From Actinomycetota bacterium (GTDB taxonomy: Bacteria; Actinomycetota; Geothermincolia; Geothermincolales; RBG-13-55-18): 64,000 nt of DNA. A program made the translations under genes and the position numbers. The notes under the pieces were generated by a model, which ran no database searches, was not told the origin of the DNA, and saw only the letters and a list, made by a program, of their open reading frames with translations. The stretch's first letter is position 1; every line of letters begins with the position of its first letter. Below are positions 1 through 9,227 of this stretch, in pieces. The stretch covers positions 1-64,000 of the forward strand of contig JACIXC010000014.1 of assembly GCA_014360655.1 (NCBI GenBank), read 5' to 3'.

Positions 1-536
1 TGGATGAGGCACCCCGGGAAGGCCTTCCTCATCCAGCCCTCCGAGCGCAGGCGAGCCTTCCTCCTTTTGGCCGCCCGGCTCTTCTTTCTGGAGACCCTCT
101 TATCGTAGAGGCCCTTCCTTTTGAGGACCCTTCCCACGCTGGAGGAAGAAAGGCGGATGCCGTAGTCCCTCTTGAGGATCACCGCTATCTTGTGCTTGGA
201 CCAGGCGGGGTGCTCTCTCCTTAAGTCGCAGATGAGCTGGATCGTCTGCCAGGGGATCTCCGAGACCCTTTTCCTTTTCGGGGTGCGGGGGAGGTCCTCC
301 AGTCCCCTGAGCCCCCGTTTCAGGTACCTCTTCAGCCACTTGTAGAAGGTGGTGGGGGAGATGGCGAAGTGGCGGCAGGTCATCCTGGCATTTCCGCAGC
401 TGCGAAAGTGCTCTATCCAGCGCAGCCTCCTTCTGGCCTCCCTGGAGAGGACCTCGCCCATCATTCTCTCCAACTCCCATTGATGGGGAAGCCTGGTGTG
501 GTAGATACTAGTAGTGGTTCCAACTGAACCCTTCAT
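1..536 (-). CDS. IS481-like transposase, N-terminal part (cut by window edge)
   Basis: The minus-strand frame opens at an ATG at 536 with a strong AAGGAGG ribosome site at 544-550 and stays open to the left edge, so about 178 residues are visible. A second ATG pair at 459-464 is possible but has a poorer site. Two helix-turn-helix units are seen: the first contains CRHFAISPTTFYKWLKRYL, followed by a basic linker (LPRTPKRKRV), and the second contains HPAWSKHKIAVILKRDYGI and ends SVGRVLKRKGLYDKR. This double HTH is typical of IS481/IS3-type transposases, which bind the insertion-sequence ends. The DDE catalytic domain lies outside the window, so whether the element is intact cannot be judged. 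Confidence 0.8.
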   Translation of the reverse strand, partial: MKGSVGTTTSIYHTRLPHQWELERMMGEVLSREARRRLRWIEHFRSCGNARMTCRHFAISPTTFYKWLKRYLKRGLRGLEDLPRTPKRKRVSEIPWQTIQLICDLRREHPAWSKHKIAVILKRDYGIRLSSSSVGRVLKRKGLYDKRVSRKKSRAAKRRKARLRSEGWMRKAFPGCLI

Positions 537-538
537 TT

Positions 539-593
539 GGACACCTCCTTGCTCTGCTTCGTTTATCACAAAGCAAGTATAGGGGGTGTCCAC
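539..593. repeat. Inverted repeat, possible insertion-sequence end
   Basis: GGACACCT (539-546) and GGGTGTCC (586-593) form an inverted pair just upstream of the transposase start. The outer copy could lie at or near the terminal repeat of the element. The other end is outside the window, so the true boundary is not established. Confidence 0.35.
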
Positions 594-1193
594 CATGTTT
601 CTGAACCTGGGCAGAATCACCATCTCCCCAGCTCGAATGCCAGCTTCACCGTTTCCCCTCGACCTCGTCGGGGTTTATCGCTTCCCCGACTGACCCGGGC
701 ATCGGAGAGGACAGGTTGAAGATTTTGAACAACATTTTGAACATTTGAGAGATAACCCCTTTCTCCATCCGGGTTTAGCTTGTCTTGCCAGGATGGCGGG
801 TGGACACCCCCAACCTTTTCCGATCCGGAAAGCCCCTCCCGGAACGATACGGCACCGAACTGCGCCCCAAGGCCCGCGCCGCGGGCTTCTTCCCGCCCCT
901 GCCGGCATAACGGGATGGAGGAGGGGTTTCCCTCGCGTGTGGATCTCGGACGTCCCAGTGCCATCCCCGACCGCGTTCAGGCGTTTCCCCTCCTGTCGCC
1001 GGGACCGTGGGGACCCACATGAGAGCCGGCCCCTTCCCCGCGCGAGGCGGCCCGTTCCGCCCCGCCGCCGGGAGGGGGGCGCCGGGTGTAGAATGGAGAC
1101 AGGCCTGGGTGTTTTCGCCGAGGCCTTGCAGTCATTTCCATAAAATGGAATATGAGGCGCACAAGGCAACGGATACGGTGAGGAAGGAAACGC
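594..1193. other. Gap between the IS element and mfd
   Basis: No convincing gene. Short frames on both strands lack good ribosome sites and family resemblance. A weak -10-like TAGAAT lies at 1089-1094 about 100 bases before mfd; I see no matching -35 box. Confidence 0.4.
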
Positions 1194-4100
1194 ATGATGG
1201 GTGACATGGCCGGGTCGCCGGCGCCCGAGGGGGAGCCCGAAGCCCTGCGGCGCATCGTGGAGCGCCTGGTGGCCGTCCTGGAGGAACGGCTGCCGGGATG
1301 GCGCGACATCCGCGGACGCCTGGTGATAGGCGCAGGTGAGGAAGTGCATCCCTTCCTGGCCGCCGTCGTCTTCGAGGCCTGCAGCGGGCCCCTCCTGGTG
1401 GTAGTGCCAGGCAGGGAAGCCGCCGCGGAGATGGAAGACCTGCTGGCACAGCTGCTCGGAGGGGAGGCGGTGAGGCCCTTCCCATTCCGCGAGCTGGTCA
1501 TAGCGGGGGAGAGGGGCGAGGACGCGGAGGCGGTATCGCTGCGCTCGCGCGCCCTCGCCGCCCTGTGCGGCGGGAAGCACGTGGCGGTGGTGTGCGAAGC
1601 GGAGGCCCTGGGCCGGCCCTTCCCGATCGGCCGGGAGGCCCTGGAGCCCCTGCGCATCCGGGTGGGCATGGAGGTGGAGAGAGACGAGGTCCTCCTGCGC
1701 CTGGCGGACATGGGATACCAGCGGGAATACCTGGTGGAAGGGGCAGGCCAGTTCGCCGTGCGCGGGGCCATCCTTGATGTGTACGACCCGGCGCTTCCCC
1801 TGCCGGTGAGGGCGGAGTTCTTCGGGGACCGCGTGGAGAGGGTGCGATACTTCAACCCCGTCGACCAGCGTTCCGGCGAGGCGCTGGAGGAGGCGGCGGT
1901 ATACCCCGTGCGTTCCCCGCACACGGAGGAGTGTTCGCTGCTCGCTTTGCCGGGGGAAGGGGGAGCCGTCGTCTTCTCCCAGCCGCTGCTCATAAGGGAG
2001 AGGTTGCGCTCGCAGGGCGCGGGGGAGCTCATCCTCCATGAATGCGTCGGGGAAAAGGGGTCACGGGATACGGAAGAACGCGACTTCCGGAAAGGGGAGG
2101 GTGCCTTCCCCCGCCTCGTGGAGCTGGACCCCGTGGCCGGTGCGGCGCACGCCTTCCTGCCGGTGACGGGGGTGGCGCAGTACCGGGGCCGCATGGACGC
2201 GCTCGCCTCCGACCTGCGCGAACTGCTCGCGCAGGGCTGGGAGGCGTGGATGTTCCTGGAGACGGAGGGCCGCCGCGCCAGGATAAGGGAGTTCCTGGAA
2301 GAGGAGGGGATACCAGTCTCCTCCGCGCGTGCGGCCGGGCGCGGGAGACTGGCCCTTTCACGCGACAGGTGCGGCAGGGGGTTCCGCCTTCCCGGAGCGA
2401 GGCTCATCGTCATCGGCGAGCGTGACGTCTTCGGGGGGCCGCGTGCACGCCCCGCGATGCGGGTGCCGCCTTCGGGGCGGCCGGTGGAGGGCTGGTGGGA
2501 CCTGGAGGAAGGCGATTACGTGGTCCACGTCAACCACGGCATCGCGGTTTACGGGGGCCTGGTGGAGAGGGAGGTCGAGGGGTCGGTGAGGGAATACCTC
2601 CTCCTGCGCTACGCGGGAGGCGACTCGCTATACGTGCCCAGCGACCGCATAGACCTCGTGCACCGCTACGTCGGCGCCGAGAAGCCCACCGTGCACCGCC
2701 TTTCCGGCCGCCACTGGCAGCGCGTGAAGCGCCGCGCGCGCGCCGCGGCTCGCGAGATGGCGGTGGACCTCCTGCGCCTCTACGCGGAGCGCATGGCCCG
2801 CCCCGGGCACGCCTTCTCGCCCGACGATCCCTGGCAGAGGGAGCTGGAGGAATCCTTCCCCTTCGTGGAGACGCCGGACCAGGCGAAGGCGGTGCGGGAG
2901 GTGAAGGAGGACATGGAGAGGCCCGTTCCCATGGACCGCCTGGTCTACGGGGACGTCGGCTACGGCAAGACCGAGGTGGCGGTGCGCGCGGCCTTCAAGG
3001 CGGTGATGGACGGCAGGCAGGTGGCGGTGCTGGTCCCCACCACCGTCCTGGCCCAGCAGCACCACCGCACCTTCAGCGAGCGCTTCTCCCCCTTCCCGGT
3101 GCGCGTGGAGGTCCTCTCGCGTTTCCGCAGCCCGCGGGAGCAGAGGGAATTGCTGGAAAAGATAGCCTCGGGCGAGGTGGACGTGGTCATCGGCACCCAC
3201 CGCCTCCTGCAGGAAGACGTGCACATGGCGAACCTCGGCCTGGTCATCGTGGACGAGGAGCACCGCTTCGGGGTGGCACAGAAGGAGAGGCTGAAGGCGC
3301 TGCGGCGGAGCGTGGACGTGCTCACCCTCACCGCCACCCCCATACCGCGCACCCTGCAGATGTCCCTCTCCGGCCTGCGGGACATGAGCGTCATCGACAC
3401 CCCCATCGAGGACCGCCAGGCGGTCATCACCTCCGTGGGCCCCTACGACGAACGCCTGGTGCGGGAGGCCATACGCAACGAACTGTCCCGCGAGGGCCAG
3501 GTCTTCTACGTGCATAACCGCGTACAGACCATAGAACGCGCGGCCAGGCACGTGCGCGAGCTGGTCCCGGAGGCGCGCGTCCTGGTGGGCCACGGCCAGA
3601 TGAGGGAGGAAAGGCTGCAGCGGGTGATGGAGGACTTCATCTCCCACCGCGCCGACGTCCTGGTGTGCACCACCATCGTGGAATCGGGCCTGGACATCCC
3701 CAACGCCAACACCCTCATCGTGGACGGGGCGGAGAACCTCGGCCTCGCGCAGCTCTACCACCTGCGCGGCAGGATAGGGAGGAGCGACCGCCAGGCCTAC
3801 GCGTATTTCCTCTTCCGCCCCGGTGGGCGCATGACGGAGGGGGCGGCGCAGCGCCTCAAGGTGGTGCGCGACTTCTCGGAGCTGGGGGCCGGCTTGCGGG
3901 TGGCCATGAAGGACCTGGAGATACGCGGCGCGGGAAACCTGCTGGGCCCGGAGCAGCACGGACACGTGGAGGCGGTGGGCTTCGAGCTCTACTGCCGCAT
4001 GCTGGCGGAAGCGGTGGAGGAGCTGCGGGGAAGAAGGCGGCCCCGCGCTTCGCAGGTGACCATCGACCTTCCCCTGCGGGCTTTCGTGCCCGAGGAGTAC

Positions 4101-4535
4101 GTCGCGCGCTCCTCCCGCCGCGTGGAGATATACAGGCGCCTGGCGGAGGCGCGGGAGGAGGCGGAGATCTCCTCGCTGTACGAGGAGGTGAGGGACCGTT
4201 ACGGGCCTCCGCCGCCGGAGTCGGACACCCTCTTCGCGGTGGCGCGCCTGCGACTCGCCTGCATGGCGGCGGGGGTGAGGGAAGTGGGCCGCGAGGGGGA
4301 CATGGTGGTGCTGCGGCTGGGCGCGGGCGGGGCACGCAGGGTGGAGGAGCTGCTGGCGGGCATGGAGAGGGCCGCGTCCCCGTGGTCTCTCCACGTCCAC
4401 AGGCGCGGCGTCCAGGAACTGGTGCTCCGTTGCGAGGAGGCCGGCTGGAAGGAGATGGGAATACACCACGTCGAGAGCCTGGCCAGGACGCTCATCGCGG
4501 CCGCGGCGGGAGAAGCGCCCGTGGGGGATGTGTAG
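1194..4535 (+). CDS. mfd: Transcription-repair coupling factor Mfd
   Basis: Mfd removes RNA polymerase stalled at DNA damage and recruits UvrA. The 1113-residue length is normal. Seen in order: UvrB-homology N-terminal region, the CarD-like RNA polymerase interaction domain near residues 440-500 (EEGDYVVHVNHGIAVYGG), then the RecG-like translocase with Walker A GDVGYGKTE (586-594) and DEEH box (687-690), motif TLTATPIPRTLQMSLSG, motif VI region with QLYHLRGRIGRS, and the C-terminal TRCF domain. The start follows GAGGAAGGAA; an ATG one codon later or at 1206 is possible. The next gene is convergent. Confidence 0.97.
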   Translation: MMGDMAGSPAPEGEPEALRRIVERLVAVLEERLPGWRDIRGRLVIGAGEEVHPFLAAVVFEACSGPLLVVVPGREAAAEMEDLLAQLLGGEAVRPFPFRELVIAGERGEDAEAVSLRSRALAALCGGKHVAVVCEAEALGRPFPIGREALEPLRIRVGMEVERDEVLLRLADMGYQREYLVEGAGQFAVRGAILDVYDPALPLPVRAEFFGDRVERVRYFNPVDQRSGEALEEAAVYPVRSPHTEECSLLALPGEGGAVVFSQPLLIRERLRSQGAGELILHECVGEKGSRDTEERDFRKGEGAFPRLVELDPVAGAAHAFLPVTGVAQYRGRMDALASDLRELLAQGWEAWMFLETEGRRARIREFLEEEGIPVSSARAAGRGRLALSRDRCGRGFRLPGARLIVIGERDVFGGPRARPAMRVPPSGRPVEGWWDLEEGDYVVHVNHGIAVYGGLVEREVEGSVREYLLLRYAGGDSLYVPSDRIDLVHRYVGAEKPTVHRLSGRHWQRVKRRARAAAREMAVDLLRLYAERMARPGHAFSPDDPWQRELEESFPFVETPDQAKAVREVKEDMERPVPMDRLVYGDVGYGKTEVAVRAAFKAVMDGRQVAVLVPTTVLAQQHHRTFSERFSPFPVRVEVLSRFRSPREQRELLEKIASGEVDVVIGTHRLLQEDVHMANLGLVIVDEEHRFGVAQKERLKALRRSVDVLTLTATPIPRTLQMSLSGLRDMSVIDTPIEDRQAVITSVGPYDERLVREAIRNELSREGQVFYVHNRVQTIERAARHVRELVPEARVLVGHGQMREERLQRVMEDFISHRADVLVCTTIVESGLDIPNANTLIVDGAENLGLAQLYHLRGRIGRSDRQAYAYFLFRPGGRMTEGAAQRLKVVRDFSELGAGLRVAMKDLEIRGAGNLLGPEQHGHVEAVGFELYCRMLAEAVEELRGRRRPRASQVTIDLPLRAFVPEEYVARSSRRVEIYRRLAEAREEAEISSLYEEVRDRYGPPPPESDTLFAVARLRLACMAAGVREVGREGDMVVLRLGAGGARRVEELLAGMERAASPWSLHVHRRGVQELVLRCEEAGWKEMGIHHVESLARTLIAAAAGEAPVGDV

Positions 4536-4541
4536 GGGATT

Positions 4542-4588
4542 GACCGCGCGGGAGGGCGGGAAGTCCCCGCGGGGCGCCGCGCGCGGTC
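4542..4588. terminator. Hairpin between convergent genes
   Basis: GACCGCGCG (4542-4550) pairs perfectly with CGCGCGGTC (4580-4588). It lies between the stop codons of mfd and the convergent membrane-protein gene, so it could end both transcripts. There is no clear T-tract on either side. Confidence 0.45.
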
Positions 4589-4589
4589 C

Positions 4590-6641
4590 TCATTCCGGCA
4601 GGCCGTAGCGGCAGATATCGGGCCTGCGCGAAAAATCCCAGAAAACCACGAAGTTACCGACCACCGTCTTGCGAAACCCGATCTCCTCGGCCGCCAGGCC
4701 CTGCTCCATCAGCTCTATGGAGCGGAACCTGTAATCCTCGAAGACCACCGCTATCCTTTCCGACCCGTCTACCCTCTCCGTGTACGGGGGGTAGCGGTCC
4801 ATCTTGACCGGCCCCGCCGCCGGGGAGGCGCAGACCTTCTCTGCGCTCTCGAAGGCGGCCTTGTAGGCGGTCCAGTAACCGGTGTAGAAGTTCTCGAGGC
4901 CGTTTTCCTCCAGGAAGTCGATGAGCTCCCGCGAGGACCTGCGGTTGTAGGCGAAACAGGTGTCGCACTTCGCCAGGTCGGCCATGCCCGTCCCGTACAG
5001 CGCCGCGAGGCCCGCGAAGAGCAGCAGCACGCAGGCGGTGGCGAGCCTGCGCGCCCCCGCCCCCCCGAACCTCTCGCCGCATGCGTCCGCCATGCGGAAG
5101 AGGAAATAGCCGAGGCCGAGGTAGAGGGGCACGTAAAGGGCGATGAGCTGGCGCGGGTATTCCGGGTTTATCACGACGTACGAGGAGAGCGAGTAGAACG
5201 CCAGTCCCAGCACGATGAAGGCGAGGCACAGGAAAGCCCCGTCCATCTCCGCCGCGGTGCCGGGATCCGCGGGATGCCCCGCACTCTTCCCGAAGAGCCT
5301 GAACAGGCGCACGAGAAGGTACGGCAGCGAGCAGCAGACGAGGAGAAAGAGCGGGACGGCCAGCCAGGCCGGCGCCAGGAGCCTGGTGTCGCACGAGCTC
5401 CTCATGCCCAGCACCAGGGGGAACGAGGTCATGGCCACCGTTTTCAGGTTCGTCTTTAACTGCCAGATGTTTAGGGGAGTGGTGCGGGCCCGCAGGTCGG
5501 TCAGTGTCGCCAGGGGATGGACGAGGTTGTACAGGACGAGGGGAGCACATCCCACGAGCGCTCCGGCGAGCAGCGGCACCAGGGGACGGCGGCCGTGCCT
5601 GACCACCGCGAACAGCAGGATGGCCGCGATGGTGGGGATGTTGAGGGGCTGCACGTAGAACATGAGGCCGCACAGCGCCCCCACCAGGAACCAGGGCAGG
5701 AAGGGCCGCCTTTCCATGTAGCCCCGGTCACCCGTCTTCAGGAGCAGGAGCAGGGTGAGCGCGGTCAGGAAGAGCGACCAGGAAAAACCTCCCAGTTGCT
5801 GCGTGGAGATCACCACCAGGTTGGCCGGTGCGACGGAGAGGAAGAACGCCGCCGCCAGGCCGGTGCGGTAGTCGTGGAAGGTTCGGCCCACGAGGTAGGC
5901 GAGGGGTATGGCAAGGAGCAGGGGAAGCATCGCGGACAGCTTCAAGGCGAAGCTCACCGGGCCGAGGAAGAAGAAGAGCAGGGCCGACACGTAAGCGTCG
6001 ATGGCGCTGTTGTACGCGGAACCGTAAAAGAGGATGGGCCTGGAGCCCTCGTACAGGATGTGCCGCGCCATGAGGCCGATGGTGGCTTCGTCGGAATCCA
6101 CGTAGCGCTGGACGGTGAAGAAGCAGCAGACCCGCAGGGCGAAGGCCAGCGCCACCAGGGCGAGAAGGAGCACGAATATGGTGAAATGCGCCCGGCGCCC
6201 CCGACGCCGGGCCGCGCGGAACATGAGAAGGAGCGTGCAGAGAAGGGCAAATGCGGCGACGAGGGCGGCATAGAGGGTTTTCGGTAGGTCGTCCCCGGGG
6301 AAGGCGGAGAAGGAGACGGGGAGCAGGAGCAACAGCACCAGGGAAGCGAGAGCCCTCTCGCGGAAGGAGTCCCGGAAGGACATGGCGCAGACGCGGGCCG
6401 CGATCCAGGAGAAGGCGGCGATAAAAAGAAGGCCCAGGAGCCCCGCGAAAAGGAGGTAGAGGAGGTGGTAATGCGACAGGCGTTGCAGGTTCTCCGAGAG
6501 ATATCCCTGGCCGGCGCGCAGGTTGTAGAGGAACTGCCCGCAGGAGACGGAGGCGAGCAGGGCGAGCGATATCCAGATCCTGACGGGTGCCAGCTTTCCG
6601 GCCACCCGCCTGAAAGGTCCTGCGAGGTCCCTGGCAACCAT
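4590..6641 (-). CDS. GT-C family membrane glycosyltransferase
   Basis: A 683-residue protein with about a dozen hydrophobic segments. The first (about residues 20-40) and the region from residue 60 onward form membrane helices. Early in the first large loop is YVDSDEATIGLMARHIL, the acidic DxDE-type motif expected of GT-C enzymes (PMT/ArnT superfamily) that use polyprenyl-phosphate sugars outside the membrane. The hydrophobic part ends near residue 545 and is followed by a soluble domain of about 130 residues (FLEENGLENFYTGYWTAYKA onward). The acceptor and sugar cannot be told from sequence. The start has an ATG at 6641. It is transcribed towards mfd and divergently from mazG. Confidence 0.8.
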   Translation of the reverse strand: MVARDLAGPFRRVAGKLAPVRIWISLALLASVSCGQFLYNLRAGQGYLSENLQRLSHYHLLYLLFAGLLGLLFIAAFSWIAARVCAMSFRDSFRERALASLVLLLLLPVSFSAFPGDDLPKTLYAALVAAFALLCTLLLMFRAARRRGRRAHFTIFVLLLALVALAFALRVCCFFTVQRYVDSDEATIGLMARHILYEGSRPILFYGSAYNSAIDAYVSALLFFFLGPVSFALKLSAMLPLLLAIPLAYLVGRTFHDYRTGLAAAFFLSVAPANLVVISTQQLGGFSWSLFLTALTLLLLLKTGDRGYMERRPFLPWFLVGALCGLMFYVQPLNIPTIAAILLFAVVRHGRRPLVPLLAGALVGCAPLVLYNLVHPLATLTDLRARTTPLNIWQLKTNLKTVAMTSFPLVLGMRSSCDTRLLAPAWLAVPLFLLVCCSLPYLLVRLFRLFGKSAGHPADPGTAAEMDGAFLCLAFIVLGLAFYSLSSYVVINPEYPRQLIALYVPLYLGLGYFLFRMADACGERFGGAGARRLATACVLLLFAGLAALYGTGMADLAKCDTCFAYNRRSSRELIDFLEENGLENFYTGYWTAYKAAFESAEKVCASPAAGPVKMDRYPPYTERVDGSERIAVVFEDYRFRSIELMEQGLAAEEIGFRKTVVGNFVVFWDFSRRPDICRYGLPE

Positions 6642-6925
6642 GAGTACTACACCCCGATCCCACTCCGAGCCGCTTCCCCCCTGACCGTGACGCGACCCTA
6701 CGTCGCCGACACGCAGGAACGGAGAAACATCGGCCGCGTATACCCTGCCACCCGGCGTTCCTGGAAGCGGTCCGCGGGACGCTGCCCGCCGGCTCCTCGC
6801 TTAATGATATGGGCAAACCATTTTCGCGTAAAGGAAAAGGCCCGGTCCGCCGCGAGGCGGACAGACCATGCCTATCCCCGCGATCCCGGGTCCACGTGTC
6901 CAGGAACTCCGTGATGCCGTGTCCC

Positions 6926-6943
6926 GTTCACCGCATGGTGAAC
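6926..6943. promoter_or_regulatory. Palindrome copy 1 (operator-like)
   Basis: GTTCACCGCATGGTGAAC is a near-perfect inverted repeat with six-base arms. It is one of three copies within 275 bases, spaced unevenly, as expected of operators for a dimeric repressor. No regulator gene is visible beside it. Confidence 0.5.
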
Positions 6944-6998
6944 GCATCGACCCGGGGGCGCATCCCGGAGAGGGCCGACTTCTCCAGGTCGTATCCCG

Positions 6999-7016
6999 GT
7001 TCACCGTGTGGTGAAC
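6999..7016. promoter_or_regulatory. Palindrome copy 2 (operator-like)
   Basis: GTTCACCGTGTGGTGAAC has the same arms as copy 1 and differs only in two centre bases, arguing that the arms are what is conserved. Confidence 0.5.
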
Positions 7017-7166
7017 GCAGCGACACTGCCCCCGCGCTTCGGGGGTGCGCGTGCGAGGACCCCGCGGGAACCCGGGTCGGACGCGGCACGAGTTCGCGGC
7101 CCGGGTACGGGCCGTTCGTCCGGATGGCGGCGGCGAGGGGGCGCCGCCGGGAAAACCGCGCGGGCA

Positions 7167-7200
7167 CTGTGCTGGTTCACTACATAGTGAACCAGCACAG
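7167..7200. promoter_or_regulatory. Palindrome copy 3, extended 34-bp perfect inverted repeat
   Basis: The core GTTCACTACATAGTGAAC (7175-7192) lies within a longer perfect inverted repeat with 16-base arms around a two-base centre (CA). It is nearest to mazG, ending 177 bases before that gene. It could be a strong operator or a transcript hairpin. Confidence 0.5.
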
Positions 7201-7377
7201 GGGCTTCATCTTCGCACCGTGGTCGCGCATACTGGTGCCGTAGGTCGTAGGCACGGGTGGGAGAGGGAGGCGGCGCGTCCCCTGCGGAAAACCTTGCAGG
7301 AAACACCCGCGGAAGGGGAGAAATGGAACAGGGCCGCAGGATGCGGGGCGTAAGGCGGTCCCCGGGAAAGAGGAGGA

Positions 7378-8883
7378 ATGAAAGGCAGCGGAAAGGTAAG
7401 GGAGGAGAAGGCGGGCAGGCCGGTGGTGCATGTCCTGGGCCTGGGGCCGGGACCTGCCGGCCTACTCACTATGCAGGCCATGGAGCTCATGCTCGCCGCG
7501 GACGAGGTGCTGGTGCGCACCTCCCGCCATCCCTGCCTGGAGGAGCTGGCCTCACGCGGCGTGCGCCTGCGTTCCCTGGACCACTGTTACGAGGAGGCGG
7601 TGGACATGGAGGACGCGTACCGGCGCATGGCGCACGAGGTCCTGCGGGCGGCGAGGGAGAAGGGGGCCGCCTGCTATGCCGTCCCCGGCCATCCGCTGGC
7701 GGCGGAGAGGTCGGTGCAGCTCCTCCTGGCCGGGGAGGCGGAGGTACGCCTGTACGCGGCGGTGAGCTTCCTGGACGCCGTGCTCATCCCCCTGCGGCGG
7801 GAGCTCCTCGAGGGGGTGCTGCTCCTGGACGGGGAACGCCTGGCGGCGGGTGAATACGGCGAGCTCGACCCGCGCCTTGGGGTGGTGGTCGCCCAGGTGG
7901 ACTCCCGCCTCAAGGCCTCCGACGTGAAGCTCGCCCTGCTGGAGACCTATCCCCCGGAGCACGGGATAGCGGTGGTGGCGGCTGCGGGCACGGAGGATGA
8001 GAGGGTGGAGACGATCCCCCTGGAGGGACTGGACCGCGGCGAACGTTTCGACCACCTGACCAGCCTCTACGTGCCCCCGCTTCCGGAGGCGGAGATACGC
8101 GATTTCCGCCGCCTGCTGGAGGTGGTGGCCCGTTTGCGCGGGCCCGGGGGTTGCCCCTGGGACCGCAGGCAGACCCACGAGACGTTGGCGCGGCACATGG
8201 TGGAGGAGGCCCACGAGGCCGTTGACGCCATCCGGAGGGGCGACCGGGAGCACCTCTGCGAGGAGCTGGGGGACCTCCTGCTGCAGGTGGCCCTGCACGC
8301 CCAACTGGGGCGGGAGGAGGGGACCTTCGACATGCGCGACGTGTTGCGCTTCATCATCGACAAGCTGGTGCGCCGCCACCCGCATGTCTTCGGGGAGGCG
8401 GACCTGCGCACGCCCGAGGAGGTGGTGGCGCGCTGGGAACAGATAAAGGCCGAGGAGAGGGAGGGCGTGGCGGAGGAAGGAGACACGGCGTCGCTGCTGG
8501 ACGGGGTGTCGGAGGGACTTCCCGCCCTGGTCCACGCCTTCAAGCTGCAGTCGCGCGCGGCGCGCGTGGGGTTCGACTGGGAGGCGGGTAGCGACGTGCT
8601 GCCGAAGCTGGGGGAGGAGTTGCGGGAGCTGGAGGAGGCGCTGCGGGGCGGCGAGGGCGACCTGGAGGGAGAGCTGGGGGACATGCTCTTCACGCTGGTG
8701 AACGTGTGCCGGCATTACCGCGTGGACCCGGAGATCGCGTTGCGGCGCGCCTCGCGCAAGTTCGCCTCCCGTTTCCAGGAAATGGAGAGACGCTGCAGGG
8801 AGGAAGGACGGGACATGTCCGGCATGACCCTGGAGGAACTGGACCGCCTCTGGGAAGAGTCAAAAGGGAGGGGCGAGGCCTAG
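7378..8883 (+). CDS. mazG: Tetrapyrrole methylase-MazG fusion, nucleoside triphosphate pyrophosphohydrolase
   Basis: A 501-residue fusion like YabN of Bacillus. Residues 12-230 form a SAM-dependent tetrapyrrole-methylase-type domain (VLGLGPGPAGLLT at the N-terminus). MazG repeats follow: LRGPGGCPWDRRQTHETLARHMVEEAHEAVDAI carries the EExxE-type metal ligands and is followed by ELGDLLLQVALHA; a second, diverged repeat near residue 380 contains ELGDMLFTLVNVCRHY. MazG hydrolyses NTPs to NMP and pyrophosphate and is thought to clean damaged nucleotides. The ATG follows GAGGAGG. It stands alone in the same direction as the SpoIID-like gene. Confidence 0.93.
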   Translation: MKGSGKVREEKAGRPVVHVLGLGPGPAGLLTMQAMELMLAADEVLVRTSRHPCLEELASRGVRLRSLDHCYEEAVDMEDAYRRMAHEVLRAAREKGAACYAVPGHPLAAERSVQLLLAGEAEVRLYAAVSFLDAVLIPLRRELLEGVLLLDGERLAAGEYGELDPRLGVVVAQVDSRLKASDVKLALLETYPPEHGIAVVAAAGTEDERVETIPLEGLDRGERFDHLTSLYVPPLPEAEIRDFRRLLEVVARLRGPGGCPWDRRQTHETLARHMVEEAHEAVDAIRRGDREHLCEELGDLLLQVALHAQLGREEGTFDMRDVLRFIIDKLVRRHPHVFGEADLRTPEEVVARWEQIKAEEREGVAEEGDTASLLDGVSEGLPALVHAFKLQSRAARVGFDWEAGSDVLPKLGEELRELEEALRGGEGDLEGELGDMLFTLVNVCRHYRVDPEIALRRASRKFASRFQEMERRCREEGRDMSGMTLEELDRLWEESKGRGEA

Positions 8884-9227
8884 GGGGCGGCCAGGGCGCG
8901 GGGGCGCATGCCGTCCGGGCCAGGGAAGGGCCGGCGAGGCGGCCTGAAGGGGGAAGAAGGAGGAAAGAGTAAGGAGGCGAAGGAAACAAGCGTAAAGCCG
9001 GCACCGTGCGTCGGCTCCGTCCGGGCCCACTCGCGGTGAGGCGCAGCCGTTGCGGACCGGATCCCGGGATCAGCAGCGAGATATCATGGGGGCGTGAATA
9101 TGACGAGAACGTGCGGCCGGGAGGGGGAGGGAAGCGGGGGAGGCGCGTTTCCGACGGGGAGAGCAAGGGCGGAGCAGGGGGAGTGGGTAGCGTGGCGCGA
9201 ACGGCTGGGGGAGAGCGGAAGGACGGC
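8884..9227. other. Gap before the SpoIID-like gene
   Basis: Purine-rich on the plus strand. The frame of the next gene is open back to an ATG at 9006, so part of this stretch could be coding if that earlier start is used. No other feature seen. Confidence 0.3.

Larger units (their letters stand above)
6642..7377. other. Long intergenic region with three related palindromes
   Basis: No supported gene in 736 bases between divergent genes. The region contains three copies of a GTTCAC-N6-GTGAAC palindrome, listed separately. Short frames here lack ribosome sites. Confidence 0.5.

Noticed and set aside
2628-4469. Long open frame on the minus strand opposite mfd
   Set aside because: High-GC coding bias leaves antisense frames open; no family motifs and no ribosome site. 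The same holds for 675-2039, 9261-11759 and 59350-61839.
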